64,000 nucleotides of DNA. It comes from Duganella aceris. GTDB taxonomy: Bacteria > Pseudomonadota > Gammaproteobacteria > Burkholderiales > Burkholderiaceae_D. Position 1 is the stretch's first letter, and every line of letters starts with the position of its first letter. Position numbers and translations under genes: made by a program. The notes beneath the pieces were generated by a model that was not told where the DNA came from, searched no databases, and worked only from the letters and a program-made list of their open reading frames with translations. The stretch covers positions 62,001 to 126,000 of the forward strand of contig NZ_JAADJT010000015.1 in assembly GCF_011090165.1 (NCBI RefSeq). The letters run 5' to 3'. Shown here piece after piece: positions 54,153 through 63,111 of the stretch.

Positions 54153-55406
54153 ATGACTACCTCTTCTTCGACACCGCCGGCCCCCTCGAAAGCCTTACCT
54201 TTGACCGACAAGGTCCAGGAAGCGCTCGCCATCACCAAACGCGGTGTCGACGAGTTGCTGATTGAAAGCGAGTTCGCCCAGAAGCTGGCGCGCTCGGAAC
54301 AAAGCGGCGTTCCGCTGCGTATCAAGCTCGGCCTGGATCCCACCGCGCCCGACCTGCACCTCGGCCACACCGTCGTGCTCAACAAGATGCGCCAGTTGCA
54401 GGATCTCGGCCATCAAGTGATCTTCCTGATCGGCGACTTCACCTCGATGATCGGCGATCCATCCGGCCGCAACGCCACCCGCCCGCCGCTGACCAAGGAG
54501 CAGGTCGAGCAAAACGCGATGACCTACTTCAAGCAAGCGTCGCTGGTGCTGGACCCGGCCAAGACCGAAATCCGCTACAACTCCGAGTGGTGCGACCCGC
54601 TTGGCGCCCGCGGACTGATCAAGCTTGCATCACACTATACAGTGGCGCGGATGATGGAGCGAGATGATTTTAGCAAGCGTTTCAAGGGCGGCACCCCGAT
54701 CGCGGTGCACGAATTCCTGTACCCGTTGATGCAAGGCTACGACTCGGTTGCCCTGAAGTCAGACCTGGAGCTGGGCGGCACCGACCAGAAGTTCAACCTG
54801 CTGGTCGGCCGCGAGCTGCAGAAGGACTACGACCAGGACCCGCAGTGCATTCTGACCATGCCGCTGCTGGAAGGCCTGGACGGGGTCGACAAGATGTCCA
54901 AGTCGAAGAACAACTACATCGGCATCACCGAACCGGGCAACACCATGTTCGCCAAGATCATGAGCATCTCGGACGACATGATGTGGAAATACTTCAACCT
55001 GCTGTCGTTCCGCTCGATCGCCGACATCGCCGCGCTGAAGGCGGAAATCGACGGCGGCAAGAACCCGCGCGACGCCAAGGTGGCGATCGCCCAGGAAATC
55101 GTGGCGCGCTTCCACTCGCAACAGGCGGCCGAGGACGCGCTGGCCGACTTCGTCAACCGCTCCAAGGGCGGCATCCCGGACGACGTCGCGGAAGTGGCGT
55201 TGAGCGGCGCGCCGGTCGGCATTCCGCAATTGCTGAAGATGGCCGGCCTGTGTCCGTCCACCTCGGACGCGATGCGCATGATCGACCAGGGCGGCGTGCG
55301 CGTCGACGGCACCGTCGTCAGCGACAAGACGATCAAGATCGAGGCCGGCACCTTCGTGCTGCAAGTGGGCAAACGCAAGTTCGCGCGCGTCACGCTGACG
55401 GCATGA
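54153..55406 (+). CDS. tyrS: Tyrosyl-tRNA synthetase
   Basis: A 417-residue class I synthetase. HLGH (69-72) and KMSKS (247-251) are present, with IGDFTSMIGDPSGR and GGTDQKFNLLVGR typical of the TyrZ-like bacterial type; the C-terminus is an S4-type RNA-binding domain (MIDQGGVRVDG). The first 20 residues are Ser/Pro-rich and poorly conserved. The stop overlaps the dtd start by four bases. Confidence 0.97.
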   Translation: MTTSSSTPPAPSKALPLTDKVQEALAITKRGVDELLIESEFAQKLARSEQSGVPLRIKLGLDPTAPDLHLGHTVVLNKMRQLQDLGHQVIFLIGDFTSMIGDPSGRNATRPPLTKEQVEQNAMTYFKQASLVLDPAKTEIRYNSEWCDPLGARGLIKLASHYTVARMMERDDFSKRFKGGTPIAVHEFLYPLMQGYDSVALKSDLELGGTDQKFNLLVGRELQKDYDQDPQCILTMPLLEGLDGVDKMSKSKNNYIGITEPGNTMFAKIMSISDDMMWKYFNLLSFRSIADIAALKAEIDGGKNPRDAKVAIAQEIVARFHSQQAAEDALADFVNRSKGGIPDDVAEVALSGAPVGIPQLLKMAGLCPSTSDAMRMIDQGGVRVDGTVVSDKTIKIEAGTFVLQVGKRKFARVTLTA

Positions 55407-55849
55407 TCGCGCTGCTACAACGCGTCAGCAGCGCCAGCGTGGTGGTCGATGGCGCCACCATCGGCGCCATCGACGCCGGCCTGATGGTGCTGCTGTGCGC
55501 CGAGCGCAACGACAGCGAAAAGGACGCCGACGCGCTGCTGGCCAAACTGCTCGGCTACCGCGTCTTCGCTGACGCGGCCGGCAAAATGAACCGCAGCGTG
55601 ACCGACACCGCCGGCGGGCTGCTGCTGGTGCCGCAGTTCACGCTGGCGGCCGACACCAAGTCCGGCACGCGGCCGTCGTTTACGCCCGCCGCCGCGCCGG
55701 CCGACGGCCTGCGGCTGTTCAGCTATTTCGTCGAGCAGGCCAGGTTGAAGCACACGGTGGTGCAGACCGGCCAGTTCGGCGCGGACATGAAAGTTAGCCT
55801 GACCAACGATGGACCGGTCACCTTCTGGTTGCAAACCAACGTTAAATAA
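55403..55849 (+). CDS. dtd: D-aminoacyl-tRNA deacylase
   Basis: A 148-residue Dtd that hydrolyses D-Tyr-tRNA and glycyl-tRNA(Ala). It opens MIALLQRVSSASVVVDG and contains the active-site SGTRPSF and the Gly-cisPro motif NDGPVTFWL. The ATG overlaps the tyrS stop, a fitting partnership because Dtd corrects TyrRS mischarging. Confidence 0.96.
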   Translation: MIALLQRVSSASVVVDGATIGAIDAGLMVLLCAERNDSEKDADALLAKLLGYRVFADAAGKMNRSVTDTAGGLLLVPQFTLAADTKSGTRPSFTPAAAPADGLRLFSYFVEQARLKHTVVQTGQFGADMKVSLTNDGPVTFWLQTNVK

Positions 55850-55854
55850 AGACC

Positions 55855-56514
55855 ATGAAACTCTCCAGCGACAGTTTTCGTGACGGTGGCGCCATCCCGG
55901 CCAAGTGCGCTTTTGCCGAGCTGGATGCGGGCTTCGGCGTTCAACATGCGGAAAACCGCAATCCCCAGCTGTCGTGGAGCGAGGTGCCGGTCGGCACCGA
56001 GTCGCTGGTGCTGCTGTGTATCGACGGCGACGCGCCGACCGACGCCAGCCAGGTCAACCGCGCCGATCGCTCGCTGCCCATGAGCCTGCCGCGCGGCGAC
56101 TTCTTCCATTGGAGCCTGATCGATATTCCGCTGACGATGCAAGTCATCGCCGAAGGCGCATTGTCGCAAGGCGTCAGCGCGGGCGGCAAGCCCGGCCCGG
56201 CGGCGACGCTGGACGGCGTGCCGCTGCGCCAGGGCGTCAACGATTACCACGGCTGGTTCGCCGGCGACCCGGCGATGGCCGGCGACTATTACGGGTATGA
56301 TGGCCCCTGTCCGCCGTGGAACGACGAGCGCGTGCACCATTATATTTTCCGTCTCTACGCGCTGGATGTGCCGCGCCTGGAGCTGGCGGGGCGCTTCACC
56401 TGCGCCGATGTGCTCAACGCGATCCACGGCCATATCATCGATGAAGCACAATTGATCGGCAGCTACACCCTGTACGCGGCCATGAGCAGCCGATCCCAAG
56501 ACAAGATTGCATGA
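55855..56514 (+). CDS. YbhB/YbcL family phosphatidylethanolamine-binding-like (PEBP) protein
   Basis: A 219-residue protein of the Raf-kinase-inhibitor-like family. IPAKCAFAELDAG, NPQLSWSEVP, FFHWSLIDIP and YYGYDGPCPPWNDERVHHYIFRLYALD are the conserved anion-binding pocket elements. Cytosolic role unknown. It lies five bases after dtd and overlaps the next gene by four, so it is part of the tyrS operon. Confidence 0.93.
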   Translation: MKLSSDSFRDGGAIPAKCAFAELDAGFGVQHAENRNPQLSWSEVPVGTESLVLLCIDGDAPTDASQVNRADRSLPMSLPRGDFFHWSLIDIPLTMQVIAEGALSQGVSAGGKPGPAATLDGVPLRQGVNDYHGWFAGDPAMAGDYYGYDGPCPPWNDERVHHYIFRLYALDVPRLELAGRFTCADVLNAIHGHIIDEAQLIGSYTLYAAMSSRSQDKIA

Positions 56515-57161
56515 ACAACACCACTATATTGCTGATCCGCCACGGCGAGACGGCCTGGAACGCCGTGCGCCGCCTGCAGGGCCACATCGACATCCCGCTG
56601 AATGACGAGGGCGAACGCCAGGCCAACGCGCTGGCGCAGGCGCTGGCCGCCGAGCGGATCGACGTCATCGTCGCCAGCGACCTGCAGCGCGCGATGCAGA
56701 CCGCGCAGGCGGTGGCCGGCCAGCACGACGGCGCCCCGGTGCAGACCGACGCCCAGCTGCGCGAACGCTGCTACGGCGTGTTCGAGGGCATGCTGTACAC
56801 CGAGATCGAACGCGACTATCCGACCGACTACGTGTTGTGGCAGGCGCGCGATATCGACGCGGTGATGCCGCCGGGCGAGCGGGTGGCGGAAAGTTTCCGC
56901 CAATTCTATGCGCGCGCGATGGCCGGCATCGCCGACTGGGCCGGGCGCCATCCGGGCAAGACCCTCGCCATCGTCGCCCACGGCGGCGTGCTCGAGTGCG
57001 CCTACCGGGCGGCGGTCGGCATGTCGCTCGACAGCCCGCGCGACTTTCAGGTCAAGAACGCCAGCATCAACCGCTTCACCTGGTCCGACGGCAAACTGGC
57101 GCTCGACAGCTGGGGCGAAGTCGATCACCTGAGCCTGGCGGTGCTGGACGACATTATCTGA
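56511..57161 (+). CDS. Histidine phosphatase family protein (GpmB/CobC-like)
   Basis: A 216-residue phosphatase: the catalytic LIRHGETAWN at the N-terminus and the second His in VAHGGVLECAYR, with QGHIDIPLNDEGERQA typical of phosphoglycerate-mutase-like phosphatases. The physiological substrate is unknown. The ATG overlaps the PEBP stop (ATGA). Last gene of the tyrS-dtd unit. Confidence 0.93.
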   Translation: MNNTTILLIRHGETAWNAVRRLQGHIDIPLNDEGERQANALAQALAAERIDVIVASDLQRAMQTAQAVAGQHDGAPVQTDAQLRERCYGVFEGMLYTEIERDYPTDYVLWQARDIDAVMPPGERVAESFRQFYARAMAGIADWAGRHPGKTLAIVAHGGVLECAYRAAVGMSLDSPRDFQVKNASINRFTWSDGKLALDSWGEVDHLSLAVLDDII

Positions 57162-57307
57162 CGTTCGTGCTTATTGTTTATGCACGGAAACATCGGCTCA
57201 TAACGGCAATGCTGCACATTTGCCGAATTCATAAAAAATAGTGCTTATTATTTGAGCAGCCCTTCGGTTAAAATAGAAGGTTCCTTCTCCCCAATCAGGT
57301 ATCGCCA

Positions 57308-58333
57308 GTGCAAATCGGCCCTCACTTACTGCGCAACAACGTTTTCGTCGCTCCGATGGCGGGCGTCACGGATCGGCCTTTCCGTCAGCTGTGCAAAGAG
57401 CTGGGCGCGGGCTATGCGGTGTCCGAGATGGCGGCGTCGAATCCGCGCCTGTGGGCGACCGAAAAGAGTTCGCGCCGCACCGACCACACCGGCGAGATGG
57501 AGCCGAAGGCGGTGCAGATCGCCGGCGCCGATCCGCGGGACCTGGCCGATTGCGCCCGCTTCAACGTCGAGCGCGGCGCGCAGATCATCGATATCAATAT
57601 GGGCTGCCCGGTCAAGAAAGTCTGCAACGCCTGGTGCGGCTCGGCCTTGTTGCAGGACGAGGCGCTGGTCAGGCAAATCCTCGACGCCGTGGTCGGCGCG
57701 GTCGATGTGCCGGTGACCCTGAAGTTCCGCACCGGCTGGGACCGCTCCCACAAGAACGCGCTGAACATCGCGCGCATCGCCGAGGACGCCGGCATCGCCA
57801 TGCTGACCCTGCACGGCCGCACCCGCGCCGATGGTTACAAGGGCGACGCCGAGTACGACATGATCAAAGCGGTCAAGCGCTCGGTCGGGATTCCGGTGGT
57901 GGCCAACGGCGACATCACGTCGCCGGAAAAGGCGAAGTTCGTGCTGGACTACACCGGCGCCGACGCGGTGATGGTCGGCCGCGCGGCGCAGGGCCGGCCG
58001 TGGATCTTCCGCGAGATCGATCATTACCTGCGCACCGGCGCCCATCTGCCGGCGCCGTACGTGGACGAGGTGCGCGGCCTGATGGACGAGCACCTGCGCG
58101 CGCATTACGCCTTCTATGGCGACTTCCTTGGCGTGCGTACGGCGCGCAAGCATATCGGCTGGTATGTGCGCGACCTCCAAGGCGGCGAGGCGTTCCGCCA
58201 GAAAATGAACCTGTTGGAGTCCACCGACGCGCAACTGGCCGCCGTCGACCAGTTCTTCGAATCGCAGTGGAGTTTTGGCGAGCGGTTACAATACCGCCTC
58301 GCTGAAGAAATGCAGGCCGCAGAGGCGGCGTAG
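57308..58333 (+). CDS. dusB: tRNA-dihydrouridine synthase B
   Basis: A 341-residue FMN enzyme reducing uridine in tRNA. APMAGVTDRPFRQLCKELGAGYAVSEM, DINMGCPVKKVCNAWCGSALL (catalytic Cys in the NAWCGSALL segment) and VMVGRAAQGRPWIF are diagnostic. The GTG at 57308 is the start. It lies upstream of fis, the conserved dusB-fis arrangement, with a 99-bp gap. Confidence 0.97.
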   Translation: MQIGPHLLRNNVFVAPMAGVTDRPFRQLCKELGAGYAVSEMAASNPRLWATEKSSRRTDHTGEMEPKAVQIAGADPRDLADCARFNVERGAQIIDINMGCPVKKVCNAWCGSALLQDEALVRQILDAVVGAVDVPVTLKFRTGWDRSHKNALNIARIAEDAGIAMLTLHGRTRADGYKGDAEYDMIKAVKRSVGIPVVANGDITSPEKAKFVLDYTGADAVMVGRAAQGRPWIFREIDHYLRTGAHLPAPYVDEVRGLMDEHLRAHYAFYGDFLGVRTARKHIGWYVRDLQGGEAFRQKMNLLESTDAQLAAVDQFFESQWSFGERLQYRLAEEMQAAEAA

Positions 58334-58432
58334 AGAGTACTAAAAAAAGTCAAATCAGAAGGGTAGGCGTCCAGGCCACAAGTCCGGGCGATTTGCCAGC
58401 GTCAACAGATTAATTAGCCGAACGACAATAAA

Positions 58433-58666
58433 ATGAGCAAAGAAAGTATCCAGGAAGTGGTCCAGAAGAGCCTTGAAGATTACTTCAACGATCTGGGCGA
58501 GCAGCAGGCATCGAACATCTACGACATGGTCGTGCTGACCGTTGAAAAACCGATCCTGGAAGTGGTCATGACGCGCGCCGATGGTAACCAGTCGCACGCC
58601 GCGCAGATGCTCGGCATCAACCGCAACACCTTGCGCAAGAAGCTGCAAGAGCACGGCCTGCTGTAA
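58433..58666 (+). CDS. fis: Nucleoid protein Fis
   Basis: A 77-residue Fis, the short form usual in betaproteobacteria (E. coli has 98). The C-terminal helix-turn-helix GNQSHAAQMLGINRNTLRKKLQEHGLL is intact. It bends DNA and activates rRNA and other promoters. Probably co-transcribed with dusB and followed by purH after 90 bp. Confidence 0.97.
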   Translation: MSKESIQEVVQKSLEDYFNDLGEQQASNIYDMVVLTVEKPILEVVMTRADGNQSHAAQMLGINRNTLRKKLQEHGLL

Positions 58667-58756
58667 CAGCATCCGTCGATCCGGCATGAATGGCTGGGAA
58701 CGGCCGTCGTGGCCGGCCTGAAGTAAAGAATATTCAACCACCTAGCCTTCATCGCC

Positions 58757-60343
58757 ATGATTAAACAAGCTCTCATCTCCGTCTCCGACAAAACCGGTGT
58801 GCTGGACTTCGCCCGCGCGCTGTCCGCCATGGGCGTCAACATCCTGTCGACCGGCGGCACCGCCAAACTGCTGGCCGACAACGGCGTGGCCGTGACCGAA
58901 GTCGCCGACTACACCGGTTTCCCGGAGATGCTCGATGGCCGCGTCAAGACGCTGCATCCGAAAGTCCACGGCGGCATCCTGGCCCGCCGCGATTTCCCCG
59001 AGCACGTGGCCAAGCTGGAAGAGCATGCGATCCCGACCATCGACATGGTGGTGGTCAATCTGTATCCGTTCCAGGCCACCGTCGCCAAGGACGATTGCAC
59101 GCTGGACGACGCGATCGAGAACATCGACATCGGCGGTCCGGCCATGCTGCGTTCGGCGGCCAAGAACCACAAGGACGTGATCGTCATCTGCGATCCGTCC
59201 GACTACGGCGTGGTGCTGGCGGAAATGAAGACCACCGACAACGCGCCCGGCTATGTCAGCTACGACACCCGTTTCACGCTGGCCACCAAGGTCTACGCGC
59301 ACACCGCGCAGTACGACGGCGCCATCGCCAACTATCTGACCAGCCTGGGCGCGGACCGCGCGCACGCCAGCCGCAACGCCTATCCGAAGACGCTGAACGT
59401 GGCGTTTGAAAAAGTGCAGGACATGCGCTACGGCGAGAATCCGCACCAGTCGGCGGCGTTCTACCGCGACGTGGTCAAGACCGAAGGCGCGCTGGCCAAC
59501 TACAAGCAGTTGCAGGGCAAGGAACTGTCGTTCAACAACATCGCCGATGCCGATGCGGCGTGGGAATGCGTGAAGAGCATGGGCGGCTTCGACCAGAGCG
59601 CGGCCTGCGTCATCGTCAAGCACGCCAATCCGTGCGGCGTGGCGCTGGGCGCCGATGCGGCCGACGCGTACAAGCGCGCGCTGCAGACCGATCCGACTTC
59701 GGCGTTCGGCGGCATCATCGCCTTCAACGTGGAAGTGGACGGCGTCGCCGCGACCGAGCTGGCCAAGCTGTTCGTCGAGGTGCTGATCGCGCCGTCGTTC
59801 TCGGCGGAAGCCAAGCAGATCCTGTCGGCCAAGCAGAATGTGCGCTTGCTGGAAATCCCGCTGGGCAACGGCGTCAACGCGATGGACTTCAAGCGCGTCG
59901 GCGGCGGTTTGCTGGTGCAGTCGGCCGACTCCAAAAATGTGCTGGTCGGCGACCTGAAGGTGGTCAGCAAGTTGCAGCCTACGCCGCAGCAGTTGCAGGA
60001 CATGATGTTCGCCTGGCGCGTGGCCAAGTATGTCAAGTCCAATGCGATCGTTTTCTGCGGCAATAACATGACGCTGGGCGTCGGCGCGGGCCAGATGAGC
60101 CGCATCGATTCGGCGCGCATCGCGTCGATCAAGGCGCAGAACGCCGGCTTGTCGCTGGCTGGTTCGGTGGTGGCGTCGGATGCGTTCTTCCCGTTCCGCG
60201 ATGGCCTCGATGTCGTGGTCGACGCGGGCGCGACCTGCGTGATCCATCCGGGCGGTTCGATGCGCGACCAGGAAGTGATCGACGCGGCGGACGAGCGCGG
60301 CGTCGTGATGCTGTACACCGGCACGCGCCACTTCCGTCATTAA
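58757..60343 (+). CDS. purH: Bifunctional AICAR transformylase/IMP cyclohydrolase
   Basis: A 528-residue enzyme for the last two steps of IMP synthesis. The N-terminal MGS-like IMP cyclohydrolase domain (KQALISVSDKTGVLDFA; VKTLHPKVHGGILARRD) precedes the transformylase domain with KHANPCGVA and FVEVLIAPSFSAEA, ending in GGSMRDQEVIDAADERGVVMLYTGTRHFRH. A terminator follows. Confidence 0.98.
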   Translation: MIKQALISVSDKTGVLDFARALSAMGVNILSTGGTAKLLADNGVAVTEVADYTGFPEMLDGRVKTLHPKVHGGILARRDFPEHVAKLEEHAIPTIDMVVVNLYPFQATVAKDDCTLDDAIENIDIGGPAMLRSAAKNHKDVIVICDPSDYGVVLAEMKTTDNAPGYVSYDTRFTLATKVYAHTAQYDGAIANYLTSLGADRAHASRNAYPKTLNVAFEKVQDMRYGENPHQSAAFYRDVVKTEGALANYKQLQGKELSFNNIADADAAWECVKSMGGFDQSAACVIVKHANPCGVALGADAADAYKRALQTDPTSAFGGIIAFNVEVDGVAATELAKLFVEVLIAPSFSAEAKQILSAKQNVRLLEIPLGNGVNAMDFKRVGGGLLVQSADSKNVLVGDLKVVSKLQPTPQQLQDMMFAWRVAKYVKSNAIVFCGNNMTLGVGAGQMSRIDSARIASIKAQNAGLSLAGSVVASDAFFPFRDGLDVVVDAGATCVIHPGGSMRDQEVIDAADERGVVMLYTGTRHFRH

Positions 60344-60366
60344 TCAACGGCCGACACCGTTTAAGA

Positions 60367-60393
60367 AGCCCGCAAGCTTGCGGGCTTTTTCTT
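60367..60393 (+). terminator. Rho-independent terminator after purH
   Basis: A perfect 20-bp palindrome AGCCCGCAAG/CTTGCGGGCT (60367-60386) followed by a T-rich tail. It separates purH from ruvC. Confidence 0.93.
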
Positions 60394-60412
60394 TACTGCA
60401 TACAATCCTTTA

Positions 60413-60970
60413 ATGATAATTCTCGGTATCGACCCCGGCTTGCGCACGACCGGTTTTGGCGTGATCCACAAGCAGGGCGCCAAGCTGCGCTATATCGCCT
60501 CGGGCACCATCAAGAGCGGCGAGGGCAGTCTGCCGGCGCGGCTCAAGGTGATCCTGGACGGCGTGGCCGAAGTGGCGCGCATCTACCAGCCCGAGTGCGC
60601 GGCGATCGAACAGGTGTTCGTCAACGTCAATCCGCAATCGACCCTGCTGCTGGGCCAGGCGCGCGGCGCGGCGATCTGCGCGCTGGTGTCGGCCGAGCTG
60701 AGCGTGGCCGAATACTCGCCGACCCAGGTCAAGCAGGCGGTGGTCGGCACCGGGCGCGCGGTCAAGGCGCAGGTGCAGGACATGGTGGCGCGCCTCCTGT
60801 CGTTGCCGGGCCTGCCGGGCAGCGACGCCGCCGACGCGCTCGGCATCGCCATCTGCCACGCCCACAGCCGCGAGACGCTGATGCTGATCGCCGGCGCCGG
60901 CGTCAACACCGGCACCGGCGGCGGGCCGCTGGCCGGCATGCGCATGAAACGCGGCCGCCTGGTCGGTTAA
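60413..60970 (+). CDS. ruvC: Crossover junction endodeoxyribonuclease RuvC
   Basis: A 185-residue Holliday-junction resolvase. It opens MIILGIDPGLRTTGFGVI (catalytic Asp7), with AIEQVFVNVNPQSTLLLGQARG and the C-terminal acidic cluster SDAADALGIAICHAH. It is the first gene of ruvCAB; ruvA follows after 26 bp. Confidence 0.97.
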   Translation: MIILGIDPGLRTTGFGVIHKQGAKLRYIASGTIKSGEGSLPARLKVILDGVAEVARIYQPECAAIEQVFVNVNPQSTLLLGQARGAAICALVSAELSVAEYSPTQVKQAVVGTGRAVKAQVQDMVARLLSLPGLPGSDAADALGIAICHAHSRETLMLIAGAGVNTGTGGGPLAGMRMKRGRLVG

Positions 60971-60996
60971 AACTTCCTCTTTTAAGGCTCCACACG

Positions 60997-61575
60997 ATGA
61001 TCGGTCGTCTCTCCGGTATTTTGCTTGAAAAAAATCCGCCGCAACTGTTGGTGGACTGCGGTGGCGTCGGCTACGAAGTCGATGTGCCGATGAGCACCTT
61101 CTACAACCTGCCCGGCGTGGGCGAAAAAGTGGTGCTGTTCACGCATCAGGCGATCCGCGAGGACGCGCATCTGCTGTTCGGCTTCGGCAACGCCGAGGAG
61201 CGCGCGGTGTTTCGCCAGCTGATCAAGATCACCGGCGTCGGCGCGCGCACCGCGTTGTCGATCCTGTCGGGCATGTCGATCGCCGACCTGGCGCAGGCGG
61301 TGACCTTGCAGGAGTCGGGCCGGCTGGTGAAAGTGCCGGGCATCGGCAAGAAGACCGCCGAGCGCTTGCTGCTGGAACTCAAGGGCAAGCTGGGCGCGGA
61401 CATCGGCGCCGGCGGCGCGCACGCCGTGCCGGACTCGCAATCTGATATCCTGAACGCGCTGCTGGCGCTGGGCTATTCCGACAAGGAAGCCCTGCTGGCG
61501 CTGAAGACCGTTCCCGCCGGCAGCGGCGTCTCGGACGGCATCAAGCAAGCGCTGAAAGCGCTCTCCAAAGGTTAA
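60997..61575 (+). CDS. ruvA: Holliday junction branch-migration protein RuvA
   Basis: A 192-residue RuvA. MIGRLSGILLEKNPPQLLVDCGGVGYEVDV (OB domain), two helix-hairpin-helix motifs (ITGVGARTALSILSG; VPGIGKKTAERLLLEL) and the C-terminal RuvB-binding domain (ALLALGYSDKEAL). The acidic pin is not obvious by eye. It is followed by ruvB after ten bases. Confidence 0.97.
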   Translation: MIGRLSGILLEKNPPQLLVDCGGVGYEVDVPMSTFYNLPGVGEKVVLFTHQAIREDAHLLFGFGNAEERAVFRQLIKITGVGARTALSILSGMSIADLAQAVTLQESGRLVKVPGIGKKTAERLLLELKGKLGADIGAGGAHAVPDSQSDILNALLALGYSDKEALLALKTVPAGSGVSDGIKQALKALSKG

Positions 61576-61585
61576 TTGAAACAAC

Positions 61586-62644
61586 ATGAGCATCCAGACC
61601 GACAGCTTCACCGAACAGCGCATCATCGACGCGGCGCCGTCATCGCCGAATGAAGAGGCGATCGAGCGCGCGTTGCGCCCCAAGCATCTCGATGAATATG
61701 TCGGCCAGTCCAAGATCCGCGACCAGCTGGAAATCTTCATCGCCGCCGCGCGCAATCGCAAGGAGGCGCTCGACCATACCTTGCTGTTCGGCCCGCCGGG
61801 CTTGGGCAAGACCACGCTGGCCAACATCATCGCGCGCGAGATGGGCGTCAACCTGCGCCAGACTTCCGGCCCGGTGCTGGAACGCCCTGGCGACCTGGCC
61901 GCGATCCTGACCAACCTGGAAGCCAACGACGTGCTGTTCATCGACGAGATCCACCGCCTGTCGCCGGTGGTCGAGGAGATCCTGTACCCGGCGCTGGAGG
62001 ACTACCAGATCGACATCATGATCGGCGAAGGCCCGGCGGCGCGTTCGGTCAAGCTGGACCTGCAGCCGTTCACGCTGGTCGGCGCCACCACCCGCGCCGG
62101 CATGCTGACCAATCCGCTGCGCGACCGCTTCGGCATTGTCGCCCGGCTGGAGTTCTACAACACCGAGGAACTGACCCAGATCGTCACCCGCAGCGCCGCG
62201 CTGCTGAAGGCCAACATCGCGCCGGACGGCGCGGTCGAGATCGCCCGCCGCGCGCGCGGCACGCCGCGTATCGCCAACCGCTTGTTGCGCCGCGTGCGCG
62301 ACTACGCCGAAGTCAAAAGCAACGGCGATATCACCAAGGCCACCGCCGACGCGGCGCTGGTCATGCTCGACGTCGACACGGTCGGCTTCGACGTGATGGA
62401 CCGCAAGCTGCTGGAGGCGGTGCTGTTCAAGTTCGGCGGCGGCCCGGTCGGCATCGGCAACCTGGCGGCGGCGATCGGCGAGGCGGCCGACACCATCGAG
62501 GACGTGCTGGAACCGTATCTGATCCAGCAAGGCTTCCTGCAGCGCACGCCGCGCGGCCGGGTCGCCACGCCGGCCGCGTACAAGCACTTCGGCGTCGCCG
62601 CGCCGCGCATCAGCCCCAACGGCGAGCTGTGGTCGGACCTGTGA
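61586..62644 (+). CDS. ruvB: Holliday junction helicase RuvB
   Basis: A 352-residue AAA+ motor. Walker A GPPGLGKTTLAN, Walker B LFIDEIHRL, sensor 1 LVGATTRAG and the arginine finger in NPLRDRFGIV are present, with the C-terminal winged helix (YLIQQGFLQRTPRGRVATPAAYKHFG). The stop overlaps the next ATG by one base (TGATG). Confidence 0.98.
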   Translation: MSIQTDSFTEQRIIDAAPSSPNEEAIERALRPKHLDEYVGQSKIRDQLEIFIAAARNRKEALDHTLLFGPPGLGKTTLANIIAREMGVNLRQTSGPVLERPGDLAAILTNLEANDVLFIDEIHRLSPVVEEILYPALEDYQIDIMIGEGPAARSVKLDLQPFTLVGATTRAGMLTNPLRDRFGIVARLEFYNTEELTQIVTRSAALLKANIAPDGAVEIARRARGTPRIANRLLRRVRDYAEVKSNGDITKATADAALVMLDVDTVGFDVMDRKLLEAVLFKFGGGPVGIGNLAAAIGEAADTIEDVLEPYLIQQGFLQRTPRGRVATPAAYKHFGVAAPRISPNGELWSDL

Positions 62645-63111
62645 TGCAGATCTGGGTCGACGCCGACGCCTGTCCCGCCGTGGTCAAGGAGATCCTGTAC
62701 CGCGTCGCCGAGCGCACGCAGATGCAGGTGACCTTGGTGGCGAACCAGCTGCTGCGGGTGCCGCCATCGCGCTTCGTGCGTTCGGTGCAGGTGCCGTCCG
62801 GCGCCGACGTGGCCGACCAGGAAATCGTGCGCCTGCTGGCGCCGGGCGACCTGGTGGTCACCGGCGACATCCCGCTGGCGTCCGACGTGCTGAAGAAGGG
62901 CGGCTACGCGCTCAACCCGCGCGGCGAGTTCTACACCAACGACAACATCGCGCAGATGCTGACCATGCGCGCCTTCATGGACGAGCTGCGCGGCAGCGGC
63001 GTCGACACCGGCGGCCCGGCCGCCTTCAGCCAGTCCGACCGCCAGGCCTTCGCCAACAGCCTGGACCGCCACATCAGCAAGATCCAGCGCGAGGCCGCCG
63101 GCCGTGGATGA
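62644..63111 (+). CDS. YaiI/YqxD family protein (UPF0178, DUF188)
   Basis: A 155-residue protein of the PIN-like DUF188 family: MQIWVDADACPAVVKEILYRVAERT, VPSGADVADQEIVRLLAPGDLVVTGDIPLA, and GEFYTNDNIAQMLTMRAFMDELR. Conserved acidic residues suggest a nuclease, but function is unproven. Coupled to ruvB by TGATG and overlaps the next gene start by eight bases. Confidence 0.93.
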   Translation: MQIWVDADACPAVVKEILYRVAERTQMQVTLVANQLLRVPPSRFVRSVQVPSGADVADQEIVRLLAPGDLVVTGDIPLASDVLKKGGYALNPRGEFYTNDNIAQMLTMRAFMDELRGSGVDTGGPAAFSQSDRQAFANSLDRHISKIQREAAGRG